64,000 nucleotides of DNA, taken from the NCBI GenBank assembly GCA_018266845.1, contig JAFDZO010000004.1, positions 62,001-126,000 of the forward strand, written 5' to 3'. The notes beneath the pieces are model-generated. The model was not told the origin of the DNA. It saw only the letters and a list, made by a program, of their open reading frames with translations, and made no database searches. The translations under genes and the position numbers were made by a program. Positions 23,798 through 31,457 of the stretch are shown here, piece by piece. Every line of letters starts with the position of its first letter. Within the stretch, counting starts at the first letter, position 1. Origin of the DNA: Bacteroidota bacterium (GTDB lineage: Bacteria > Bacteroidota > Ignavibacteria > Tepidaquicellales > Tepidaquicellaceae).

Positions 23798-24565
23798 ATG
23801 AAATTCGCCTCCGTAAGCAGCAAAGCGAAAATCGGGAATAATGTTACGATAAAAGATTTTGCTGTAATTGAAGATGATGTTGAAATCGGCGATAATGTTG
23901 AAATCGGCTCTAATACTTTTATAGGTAATGGTGCGCGTATTGCAAACGGTGTGAAAATTTTTCATGGAGCCGTTGTCAGCACAGTTCCGCAGGATTTGAA
24001 ATATAAAGGCGAACCGACCACTCTTGAAATTGGCGAGGGAAGTGTTGTGCGGGAATATGCTACTCTCAACAAAGGGACAACTTACAATGATAAAACTGTC
24101 ATAGGTAAAAATTGCCTTATAATGAATTACGTTCATCTTGCCCATGATTGTATAGTCGGCGATAATGTGATTATTGCCAACAGTGTTCAGTTCGGCGGAC
24201 ATGTTGAAATTGAAGACTGGGCAATTATAGGCGGAATGGTAGGCGTTCACCAGTTTGTAAAAATAGGGCAGCATTCTATAGTGGGGTTCGGATTCCGGGT
24301 TCCTAAAGATGTTCCCCCGTTCATCACTGCCGGACACGACCCGCTGCGATTTGAAGGGTTAAATCTTGTAGGGCTTAAACGAAGAGGGTTTTCGGATGAA
24401 GCAATAAAAAGTATTTCCGGCGCTTACGATGTAATCTATAAAAGCGGACTGAATGTTTCCGACGGTATAAAAAAATTAAGAGAAGGCAATATTACAAAGG
24501 AAGTTGAAACCATAATTAAGTTTATCGAGGGAAGCACAAGAGGAATTATTCGCGGGGAAAAATGA
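23798..24565 (+). CDS. lpxA: LpxA-type UDP-GlcNAc acyltransferase (first of two)
   Basis: The 255-aa left-handed beta-helix protein has hexapeptide repeats over residues 1-180 and a helical C-terminal domain (GLNLVGLKRRGFSDEAI). The catalytic His of E. coli LpxA (His125 in IAHDC) corresponds to His116 in HLAHDC. LpxA transfers a hydroxyacyl chain from ACP to UDP-GlcNAc, the first step of lipid A synthesis. The stop overlaps the next start (ATGA). First gene of a tight operon with a paralogue, CYTH, panB and nrnA. Confidence 0.93.
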   Translation: MKFASVSSKAKIGNNVTIKDFAVIEDDVEIGDNVEIGSNTFIGNGARIANGVKIFHGAVVSTVPQDLKYKGEPTTLEIGEGSVVREYATLNKGTTYNDKTVIGKNCLIMNYVHLAHDCIVGDNVIIANSVQFGGHVEIEDWAIIGGMVGVHQFVKIGQHSIVGFGFRVPKDVPPFITAGHDPLRFEGLNLVGLKRRGFSDEAIKSISGAYDVIYKSGLNVSDGIKKLREGNITKEVETIIKFIEGSTRGIIRGEK

Positions 24566-25335
24566 AAAACGTTGAGATAGGAAGCAAAGCAGTAATCGGA
24601 AATAATTTTCACGCAGGCAGCTTTACTGTAATTGAAGATGATGTTGTAATTGGCGATAATGTAAGTGTAGGAAATAATGTTTATATAGCTAATGGCGCAA
24701 GAATAGCGGACGGAGTGAAAATTTATTCTTCGGCGCAAATCAGCATTGAGCCTCACGATTTAGGATATAAAGGCGAACCCACAACTTGTGAAATCGGCGA
24801 AGGAACGGTAATAAAAGAGCTTGCTACATTGTGCAGAGGAACAGTGGGTAAAAACGGCTCGCGTTCAAAAAGTGTTGTGGGAAAAAATTGTTACATAATG
24901 AATTTTTCTCACGTCGCTCATGATAATATTATCGGTGATAATGTGATAATGACTAACAGCGCTAACTGCGGCGGACATGTTGTGCTTGGAAAACATGTAA
25001 ATATCGGCGCTCTTACAGGTATTCATCAGTTTGTGCACGTAGGCGACTACTGTATGGTAGGAACTTGTATAAAGGTCGTGAAAGATGTTCCGCCGTATAT
25101 AATGGTTTCACGGGAGCCGTCGAGATTTATAGGGCTGAACAAAGTCGGCTTAAAGCGCAAAGGGTTTTCAGCAGAACAGATAGAAAATATTTCAAGAGCT
25201 TATGATTTCATTTACGGGACAGAATACAACGTAAGCGATGCAGTCGAAAAAATAAAATCGGAACTTGAATTGACGGAAGAAGTAAATAACATTTTAAATT
25301 TTATTTCAAACAGTAAAAGAGGTATAATAAGATAA
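24562..25335 (+). CDS. LpxA-type acyltransferase (second, tandem paralogue)
   Basis: This 257-aa protein is clearly paralogous to the preceding LpxA: the same hexapeptide start, YKGEPTTCEIGEG, the HVAHDN catalytic block with His120, and the GLNKVGLKRKGFSAEQI C-terminal helix. A longer loop (CRGTVGKNGSRSKS, about 91-104) replaces TTYNDK in the first copy, near the active site. It may use a different acyl chain or sugar nucleotide. Starts inside the last codons of lpxA (ATGA) and overlaps the next start by one base. Confidence 0.88.
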   Translation: MKNVEIGSKAVIGNNFHAGSFTVIEDDVVIGDNVSVGNNVYIANGARIADGVKIYSSAQISIEPHDLGYKGEPTTCEIGEGTVIKELATLCRGTVGKNGSRSKSVVGKNCYIMNFSHVAHDNIIGDNVIMTNSANCGGHVVLGKHVNIGALTGIHQFVHVGDYCMVGTCIKVVKDVPPYIMVSREPSRFIGLNKVGLKRKGFSAEQIENISRAYDFIYGTEYNVSDAVEKIKSELELTEEVNNILNFISNSKRGIIR

Positions 25336-25865
25336 TGCCTAAAAATTACGAAATAAAATTCCCTGTCGAAAATTATAATCAGGTAAAGAAAAAAGCTCTG
25401 GCTTTGCGCGGAAAGTTTCAGTCTCAAAATCATTATTCGGAAGCGCAGAAAGATTTTTACTATAAAGTAAAAAAAGCCCGCCTGAAACTAAGAGTGATTA
25501 ATAACAGCTTTGGAAGCTTAATTTTTTACGACAGACCCGAAGAGGAAGGAAAGAGAATTTCCGAATATTTGCTGGTGCGTACAAAAGACCACAACGAAAT
25601 GAAGGAAATACTTGATAACCTTTTTGATGAGCTTGTAACAGTTTCCAAAAAAAGGGAAATTTTTATTTATGATAATATCAGGATTCATCTTGACAAAGTT
25701 AAAAATCTTGGAGTGTTTCTTGAGTTTGAGATAATTTTTTCATCAATTGATAAAGCTAAAAAACAAATGAAGGAGATGATTGAGCACTTCGGACTGGATG
25801 AAGATAAATTTATTAAAAATTCTTACTCTGACCTTTTACTGAAAGAAAATAAGAAGCATAAATAA
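25335..25865 (+). CDS. CYTH-domain protein (class IV adenylate cyclase/thiamine-triphosphatase-like)
   Basis: The 176-aa protein matches the CYTH triphosphate tunnel fold: an N-terminal EIKFPV (the ExExK-type strand, here YEIKF), DFYYKVKKARLKLRV, FYDRPEEEGKR, REIFIYDNIRIHLDKVKNLGVFLEFEI. These residues coordinate a triphosphate and metal in the family. The first motif is incomplete compared with ExExK, so activity is uncertain. One-base overlaps on both sides place it firmly in the lpxA-panB operon. Confidence 0.82.
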   Translation: MPKNYEIKFPVENYNQVKKKALALRGKFQSQNHYSEAQKDFYYKVKKARLKLRVINNSFGSLIFYDRPEEEGKRISEYLLVRTKDHNEMKEILDNLFDELVTVSKKREIFIYDNIRIHLDKVKNLGVFLEFEIIFSSIDKAKKQMKEMIEHFGLDEDKFIKNSYSDLLLKENKKHK

Positions 25866-26683
25866 TGCACAGCGGCAAAGATATATCTAAGCATATCACA
25901 ACAAAGGTTCTGCTCGAGAGGAAAAAGAAAAAAGAGAAAATCACTATGCTCACTGCATATGATTATCTCACTGCAAAATTTCTTGACGAAGCAGGAATAG
26001 AAATGATTTTAGTCGGCGATTCGCTCGGAAATGTAATACAGGGCAACGAAACAACCCTTCCTGTTACATTAGAGCAGATTATATATCACACCAATATGGT
26101 AAAGAAGGCGGTAAAGAATGCCTTAGTTGTCGGTGATATGCCGTTTATGAGTTATCAAATCGGAACTGAAGAAGCAATAAGAAATGCCGGGCGGCTGATG
26201 AAAGAAACCGGATGCGACGCTGTAAAAATGGAAGGCGGAAAGTACCTTGTTGAAACAATCAGAAGAATTGTTGAAATAGGAATCCCTGTAATGGGGCATC
26301 TTGGCTTAACGCCGCAGTCAATAAATAAATTCGGAAGTTATAAAACACGCGGTGTTGAAAGGGCTGAAGCCGAAGCTATAAAAAGGGATGCTCTTTTGCT
26401 CGAAAAAGCCGGCTGCTTTGCTATTGTGCTTGAAAAAGTGCCGGCAGCATTAGGTAAGGCAGTTTCAAAGTCGTTAAAAATTCCAACCATAGGAATCGGC
26501 GCAGGACCTGATTGCGACGGGCAGGTTTTGGTTACGCAAGATATGCTTGGAATGATAGAAGATTTTAAGCCGCGTTTTGTAAGAAGATACATGAATCTTG
26601 CTAAGGATATGAAAGAGGCATTCAAAAGGTACAGCAAGGATATAAAAGAAAATAAATTCCCTTCTGAGAAAGAAAGTTATTAG
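25865..26683 (+). CDS. panB: 3-methyl-2-oxobutanoate hydroxymethyltransferase
   Basis: This 272-aa TIM-barrel enzyme is the first committed step of pantothenate synthesis, adding a hydroxymethyl group from methylene-THF to ketoisovalerate. Motifs are ITMLTAYDYLTAKFLDEAGIE, LVGDSLGNVIQGNETTLPVTLEQI (partly: residues 48-70), VVGDMPFMSY, KMEGG and GIGAGPDCDGQVLV. Length is normal for the family. It shares one base with the CYTH gene and is followed after 2 nt by nrnA. Confidence 0.96.
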   Translation: MHSGKDISKHITTKVLLERKKKKEKITMLTAYDYLTAKFLDEAGIEMILVGDSLGNVIQGNETTLPVTLEQIIYHTNMVKKAVKNALVVGDMPFMSYQIGTEEAIRNAGRLMKETGCDAVKMEGGKYLVETIRRIVEIGIPVMGHLGLTPQSINKFGSYKTRGVERAEAEAIKRDALLLEKAGCFAIVLEKVPAALGKAVSKSLKIPTIGIGAGPDCDGQVLVTQDMLGMIEDFKPRFVRRYMNLAKDMKEAFKRYSKDIKENKFPSEKESY

Positions 26684-26685
26684 TA

Positions 26686-27675
26686 TTGGATAGTTTCAAA
26701 AACATTTATGATATCATTGATAAATACCGGAACATAGTTATTACGACTCACTTAGTTCCTGACGGCGATGCAATAGGCAGTGTTCTTTCGATGTATTATT
26801 TTTTAAAATCAAAAGGAAAAAATCCCATTGTAATAAATCATTCCCCTACGCCCCCGAATTTTGAATTCCTTGACTCTGGCATAATCAAGGTATTCTATGA
26901 TAATCAGGAAGAAAACGAAAAAATTATTAATGAATGTGATTTGATTTTAGTTCTTGATACCAATGAGTATTCCAGAACAAAATCAATGGAGCAGATTTTA
27001 AGAAACTCAACAAAACCTAAAATCTGCATAGACCATCATCTTGGAATAAACGATAAAGATTTTACCGCATATATTTCCGATACGGATTATCCGGCAAACT
27101 GCCAGCTTCTATTTGATTTTTATAAAACAATTGATGCAGATGCCATAGATGATAAAATTGCCTCGCTGCTATATACAGGAATAATGACAGATACGGGAGG
27201 GTTCAGGTTTCCGAGAACTTCATCGCAGACTTTTATTACTGCGGCAGAATTAATTCAAAGAGGCGCAGACCCCGTAGAACTATATGATAAAGTTTACGGG
27301 AATACAAGCTTGAGAAAGTTAAAGCTGATTTCCAGATTTATTCACAGTCTTGAGTTTTTTAACGAAGGCAGGCTTTGCATTGGTTATGTAACTCAAAAAG
27401 ATTTTGGAGAGCTTGGGCTAAAAGAAGATGATATGGAAGGGCTTTCAGCCTACACGATGGATATAGATAAAGTAAGAGCAGGTATAGTTGTAGTAGAGTT
27501 GAAAACGGGATTAAAGCTTTCGTTCCGTTCTAAAGGCGAAATTAATATGAACGGATTTGCAAAGGAGTTTGGCGGAGGCGGACATAAAAACGCAGCAGGC
27601 GCAAGAGTTTATGATATGAATTTACATCAGCTAAAAGAAAAAATTCTTGAGCTTAAAGACAAATACATTCCATAA
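26686..27675 (+). CDS. DHH-family phosphoesterase (NrnA type)
   Basis: The 329-aa protein has the DHH/DHHA1 layout of NrnA (nanoRNase and pAp phosphatase): THLVPDGDAIGS (residues 21-32), the IDHHLG block (about 115), MTDTGGFRFPRTS, and the C-terminal FAKEFGGGGHKNAAG substrate loop. The proposed start is TTG at 26686, 2 nt after the panB stop; no in-frame ATG occurs before the first conserved strand. Likely cytosolic degradation of short oligonucleotides or pAp. Confidence 0.88.
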   Translation: MDSFKNIYDIIDKYRNIVITTHLVPDGDAIGSVLSMYYFLKSKGKNPIVINHSPTPPNFEFLDSGIIKVFYDNQEENEKIINECDLILVLDTNEYSRTKSMEQILRNSTKPKICIDHHLGINDKDFTAYISDTDYPANCQLLFDFYKTIDADAIDDKIASLLYTGIMTDTGGFRFPRTSSQTFITAAELIQRGADPVELYDKVYGNTSLRKLKLISRFIHSLEFFNEGRLCIGYVTQKDFGELGLKEDDMEGLSAYTMDIDKVRAGIVVVELKTGLKLSFRSKGEINMNGFAKEFGGGGHKNAAGARVYDMNLHQLKEKILELKDKYIP

Positions 27676-27714
27676 AATTTACAAAAATAATATAATAGGG
27701 GAAAAATCCGTAAT

Positions 27715-29217
27715 ATGAAAATCACTTTTGATAAGAGTCCGGCTAATAAAATAAAATCGGATGCTTTCGTTTTTCTCTGCTATGAGGATAAGGATTTACT
27801 TACAGCAGAATTGAAAAACATAGAAACAACTCTTAACACCGAAATACTGGGAATCACCCTCGAAGATTTCTCGGGAAGAGATACGGAAGTTGAGATTATA
27901 TATTCAAACGATAAAAGAATTATCTTATCGGGTTTGGGGAAAAAAGATGAGCTTACCCTTGAGAAAGTAAGGAAAGCATGCGCCAGAGCAGTAAAGAAAG
28001 CAAATGATTATAAAATTGAAAAAGTAGCAGTAGAAATTGTTCAGGATGAATCTCTTAAAAGAACTATTGATGTTATTGCAAAAGTGCAGACTGAAGCCTG
28101 CATAATGGCTTTGTATGCTTTTGATAAATATATCACGACTGCTAAAGAGAAACGCATTACGATAGAAGAAATTACATTCTTCTCCGAATTTAATAATCTT
28201 AAAAAGTTTGCAAAGCAAATCGAAGAAGGAATTAAAGTAGGCAGCATTATAGGGAAGGCAGTTCATTGCGCGAGAGATTTAGGCAATGAGCCTTCAAACG
28301 TTCTCTATCCTGAAGAGCTTGCAAACAGAATAAAGAAGCTCGGCAAGCAAAGAGGATACGCTGTCAGGGCATTCGCTATGAATGAGCTTCAGAAAATGGG
28401 CATGGGCGGCATAATTGCAATAGGCAAAGGAAGCAAAAATGGTCCTTATCTTATAGAGATGAAATATAACGGCGGAAAGAAAGGAGATGCTCCTGTTGTT
28501 GTAGTGGGCAAAGGCGTTACTTTTGATTCCGGCGGTATTTCAATAAAACCTTCTGCTGGTATGGAAGCCATGAAAATGGATATGTGCGGAGCAGCAGCAG
28601 TTGTGGGAGTTTTTGAAGCTGTTACACAATTAAAGCTGAAAGTTAATCTTGTCGGACTAATCCCTTCGGTTGAAAATATGCCGGGCGGAAATGCAATAAA
28701 GCCGGGAGATATAATAAAATCTTACAGCGGTAAAACAATAGAGGTAGGGAACACTGATGCAGAAGGAAGAGTTATACTTGCAGATGCAATTACATACGGT
28801 TCGAGAATGAAACCAAACTGTATTATAGACTTAGCAACATTGACCGGAGCGACTGTAGTTGCTTTAGGGCATTTTGTTACTACGGCAATGACGAATAACT
28901 CCGACCTCAAGAATGAAATTATTGAGTCAGGTCAGGCAACTTATGAAAGAGTATGGGAACTGCCAACATGGATGGAATACGATAAATTAATTGACTGCGA
29001 TAATGCAGATGTAAGTAATATGGGAAATCCTGCGCGTACTGCGGGAACGATTGTCGGTGGAATGTTCTTAAAAAGATTTGTTGAAAATTGCCCATGGGTA
29101 CACCTCGATATTGCAGGCACTGCGATGAGTAACTCCACCGGAGATTATATTCCTAAATATGCAACCGGTGTGGGTGTGCGGTTGATTACTCACTTCTTAA
29201 GAAAAAGATATTCATAA
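27715..29217 (+). CDS. pepA: leucyl aminopeptidase (M17 family)
   Basis: This 500-aa cytosolic two-metal aminopeptidase has an N-terminal macro-like domain (1-170) and a catalytic domain with VVGKGVTFDSGGISIKPS, the metal-binding NTDAEGR (residues 346-352) and the final HLDIAG block. Length is standard. It follows nrnA after 39 nt and ends at a strong terminator, so it may be the last gene of the lpxA operon. Confidence 0.95.
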   Translation: MKITFDKSPANKIKSDAFVFLCYEDKDLLTAELKNIETTLNTEILGITLEDFSGRDTEVEIIYSNDKRIILSGLGKKDELTLEKVRKACARAVKKANDYKIEKVAVEIVQDESLKRTIDVIAKVQTEACIMALYAFDKYITTAKEKRITIEEITFFSEFNNLKKFAKQIEEGIKVGSIIGKAVHCARDLGNEPSNVLYPEELANRIKKLGKQRGYAVRAFAMNELQKMGMGGIIAIGKGSKNGPYLIEMKYNGGKKGDAPVVVVGKGVTFDSGGISIKPSAGMEAMKMDMCGAAAVVGVFEAVTQLKLKVNLVGLIPSVENMPGGNAIKPGDIIKSYSGKTIEVGNTDAEGRVILADAITYGSRMKPNCIIDLATLTGATVVALGHFVTTAMTNNSDLKNEIIESGQATYERVWELPTWMEYDKLIDCDNADVSNMGNPARTAGTIVGGMFLKRFVENCPWVHLDIAGTAMSNSTGDYIPKYATGVGVRLITHFLRKRYS

Positions 29218-29225
29218 TATATTTT

Positions 29226-29256
29226 CTCCCTGCGATATTCGCGGGGAGAATTTTTT
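29226..29256 (+). terminator. intrinsic terminator after pepA
   Basis: Arms CTCCCTGCG and CGCGGGGAG pair over nine positions (one U-G), with loop ATATT, followed by AATTTTTT. The stem lies directly after the pepA stop. Confidence 0.85.
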
Positions 29257-29261
29257 CACCT

Positions 29262-30503
29262 ATGAAAATTCTCATCTTTAGTTTTGTCTTCTTATTATCA
29301 AATTTTTTAAACCGCTGCGAAGTTCAAAGCGGCGCGGAAAAAAATTCCATTCAGTTAGATTTCAAGCTTGGTAATGAAGTTTTATTAAATGAAAAAATTG
29401 ACCTGCTGAGCGGAAAGAGAATCGGCGTAATTACAAATCAAAGCGGAATAACTTCCTCCGGCTCGCATATTATTGATGAGCTAAAAGGAAAAGCAAATGT
29501 AGTAAAAATATTCAGCCCGGAGCATGGTTTCAGAGGTGATGATAATACCGGAAGCTATGTGGATGCGCAGACAGGCATTAATGTCGTTTCGTTGTACGGA
29601 GGGAAAAAGAAGCCCTCTTCAGGCGATTTGAATGATGTTGACGTATTGGTATATGATATTCAGGATGTCGGCGCGAGGTTTTATACATACATAAACACTC
29701 TTTTTTATTGTATGGAAGCGGCGAATTCGTCAGGTAAAAGCTTTATTGTTTGTGATAGACCGATTATGATAAATCCCGATTATACTGACGGATTCATGCT
29801 GGAAGATGATTGTAAATCATTTGTCGGTATGCTGGATATTCCGGCTGTTTACGGGTTAACATGCGGAGAGCTTTCAAATTTTCTTAACGACACTTATTTT
29901 GCCGGAAGATTGAATCTCGAAGTAGTTCAGATGAGCAATTATTCCAGAAGTATTAAATATGAATTGCTAAAGCTGAAATGGATAAATCCTTCACCGAGTA
30001 TTTATTTTCCCAGTTCCGCCGTATGCTATGCCGGAACATGCTTGTTTGAGGGGACAAATTTTTCCGAAGGCAGAGGAACCGATAGACCATTTGAATATTT
30101 AGGCGCTCCTTACTGCGATGGCGATAAATTAGTTTCCGAACTCGAGCAGTATAATCTTCCCGGTGTGAAGTTTGAAAGGATTAGCTTTATTCCGAATTCA
30201 ATAACCAGTCCTTCAAATCCGCCTAAATTTGTAGGGGAGAAATGTGAAGGTATTTTTGTTAATGTTCAGGATATAAAATCTTTTCAGCCATTTAAGACAG
30301 CAATTGCAATTATTATTTCCTGCAAAAAGCTTTTTCCTGAATTTAACTTGCGGAAAGATAAATTTATTGATAAGCTTGCCGGAACAAAAACACTAAGAGA
30401 GATGCTGAACTCAAATAAAAATCTAAGTGAAATAACGGAATCGTACAGCACAAATTTAGAGGTTTTTAAAAACAAAAGAGAAAAGTATATTATGTATAAA
30501 TAG
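29262..30503 (+). CDS. DUF1343 / NamZ-like exo-beta-N-acetylmuramidase candidate, exported
   Basis: The 413-aa protein has a signal sequence (KILIFSFVFLLSNFL) and the DUF1343 layout: GKRIGVITNQSGI, FSPEHGFRGD, YDIQDVGARFYTYINTL, and WINPSPSIYFPSSAVCYAGTCLFEGTNFSEGRGT in part. NamZ of Bacillus subtilis, from this family, removes terminal MurNAc from peptidoglycan fragments. A role in cell-wall recycling is inferred. Cys19 has Arg before it, so a lipobox is doubtful. Transcribed alone. Confidence 0.85.
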   Translation: MKILIFSFVFLLSNFLNRCEVQSGAEKNSIQLDFKLGNEVLLNEKIDLLSGKRIGVITNQSGITSSGSHIIDELKGKANVVKIFSPEHGFRGDDNTGSYVDAQTGINVVSLYGGKKKPSSGDLNDVDVLVYDIQDVGARFYTYINTLFYCMEAANSSGKSFIVCDRPIMINPDYTDGFMLEDDCKSFVGMLDIPAVYGLTCGELSNFLNDTYFAGRLNLEVVQMSNYSRSIKYELLKLKWINPSPSIYFPSSAVCYAGTCLFEGTNFSEGRGTDRPFEYLGAPYCDGDKLVSELEQYNLPGVKFERISFIPNSITSPSNPPKFVGEKCEGIFVNVQDIKSFQPFKTAIAIIISCKKLFPEFNLRKDKFIDKLAGTKTLREMLNSNKNLSEITESYSTNLEVFKNKREKYIMYK

Positions 30504-30531
30504 GTTAAAAAAATCCCGCCGAAAATAAACC

Positions 30532-30582
30532 TTGACTTTAACCTCCAAACTCAATAATTTTGTTGTAGTAGAAACTACGACA
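30532..30582 (+). promoter_or_regulatory. promoter and overlapping operator of the TrmB-family gene
   Basis: CTTG ending at 30534 and TAATTTTG at 30555-30562 are separated by 20 nt and fit the Bacteroidota consensus TTTG-N19-21-TAnnTTTG. An inverted repeat TGTTGTAGT (30561-30569) / ACTACGACA (30574-30582), 8 of 9 pairs, loop AGAA, overlaps the -7 element and the expected transcription start. This is the position of a repressor site, probably for the regulator encoded 22 nt downstream. Confidence 0.65.
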
Positions 30583-30604
30583 TAGAAATCGTTCCCCGCG
30601 CATT

Positions 30605-31456
30605 ATGGAAGAAACAATTAAAAAATTAGAAACACTGGGATTCACCATATACGAATCAAAGGTTTTCACCGTACTGATGAGCGGCCACAATATGACCGCT
30701 GCCGAAATTGCCGAGAAAGCCAATATACCCCGGACTTCTGTATATGATATCCTGAAGCAGTTTGCCGAAAAGGGATTCTGCAATGAGATACAAACCTCCA
30801 CAAAACTCCGCTATGAGATGATTGACCCCGATGTAATTGAGGGGAAGATAGAGGAAGAACTGGTTGTTTCACATGACAAGAAATTGAAACAGCTAAAAAG
30901 TTCATTTTCCACATTAAAAAATTTGTACAAAGCAACAGAGCCGGATGAGAATAAAGTTGATGTAGAACTTATTAAAGGGTTTAATAAATTCAGAGCATTA
31001 AAATTTATTGACCTTTTAAAAAACTCTGATAAAGAAATGCTTTTGATGAATCGCCTTGAGGGACATGTTTCCCAAGAGGTAGATGAAGAAGTATTGAAAT
31101 TTTATAAAAGAGGCGGCAGAATTAGAAGCATATATGAAGCAACTACAAATTTTAAAATGGAAAAAGATAATAAGTGGGTAAGTGTTACATCTAAAGATGA
31201 ATTAATAAAATTGTGTGTTTCCTTTGAAAAACAAGGAGAGAAGATTAGGTTAGCGCAAAAAGTGCCTCAAAACGTTGCAATCTTTGACGAAAATATTGTG
31301 TTCTTGAGTTTAATGGACTTAACAATTCCAAAAGTAAATCGAACGGATGTAATCATTCGTAATAAGAATTTTGCGCAATATATGATTGAGTTGTTTGAAG
31401 TTTATTGGAAAGCAGGTTACACAGTTGAAGAATTTAAAAATTTGAAATCCAAATAA
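30605..31456 (+). CDS. TrmB-family transcriptional regulator
   Basis: The 283-aa protein has an N-terminal winged helix (about 5-75: KLETLGFTIYESKVFTVLMSGHNMTAAEIAEKANIPRTSVYDIL, quoted in part as residues 6-49) that is the TrmB signature. A C-terminal phospholipase-D-like effector half (about 115-280) follows. In archaea TrmB senses sugars; the ligand here is unknown. It is followed after 1 nt by a T9SS-exported protein, its likely target. An inverted repeat in its promoter suggests autoregulation. Confidence 0.85.
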   Translation: MEETIKKLETLGFTIYESKVFTVLMSGHNMTAAEIAEKANIPRTSVYDILKQFAEKGFCNEIQTSTKLRYEMIDPDVIEGKIEEELVVSHDKKLKQLKSSFSTLKNLYKATEPDENKVDVELIKGFNKFRALKFIDLLKNSDKEMLLMNRLEGHVSQEVDEEVLKFYKRGGRIRSIYEATTNFKMEKDNKWVSVTSKDELIKLCVSFEKQGEKIRLAQKVPQNVAIFDENIVFLSLMDLTIPKVNRTDVIIRNKNFAQYMIELFEVYWKAGYTVEEFKNLKSK

Positions 31457-31457
31457 G

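Noticed and set aside
28722-28910. Minus-strand ORFs opposite to pepA
   Set aside because: Several short ORFs lie on the reverse of conserved pepA codons; all are shadows.
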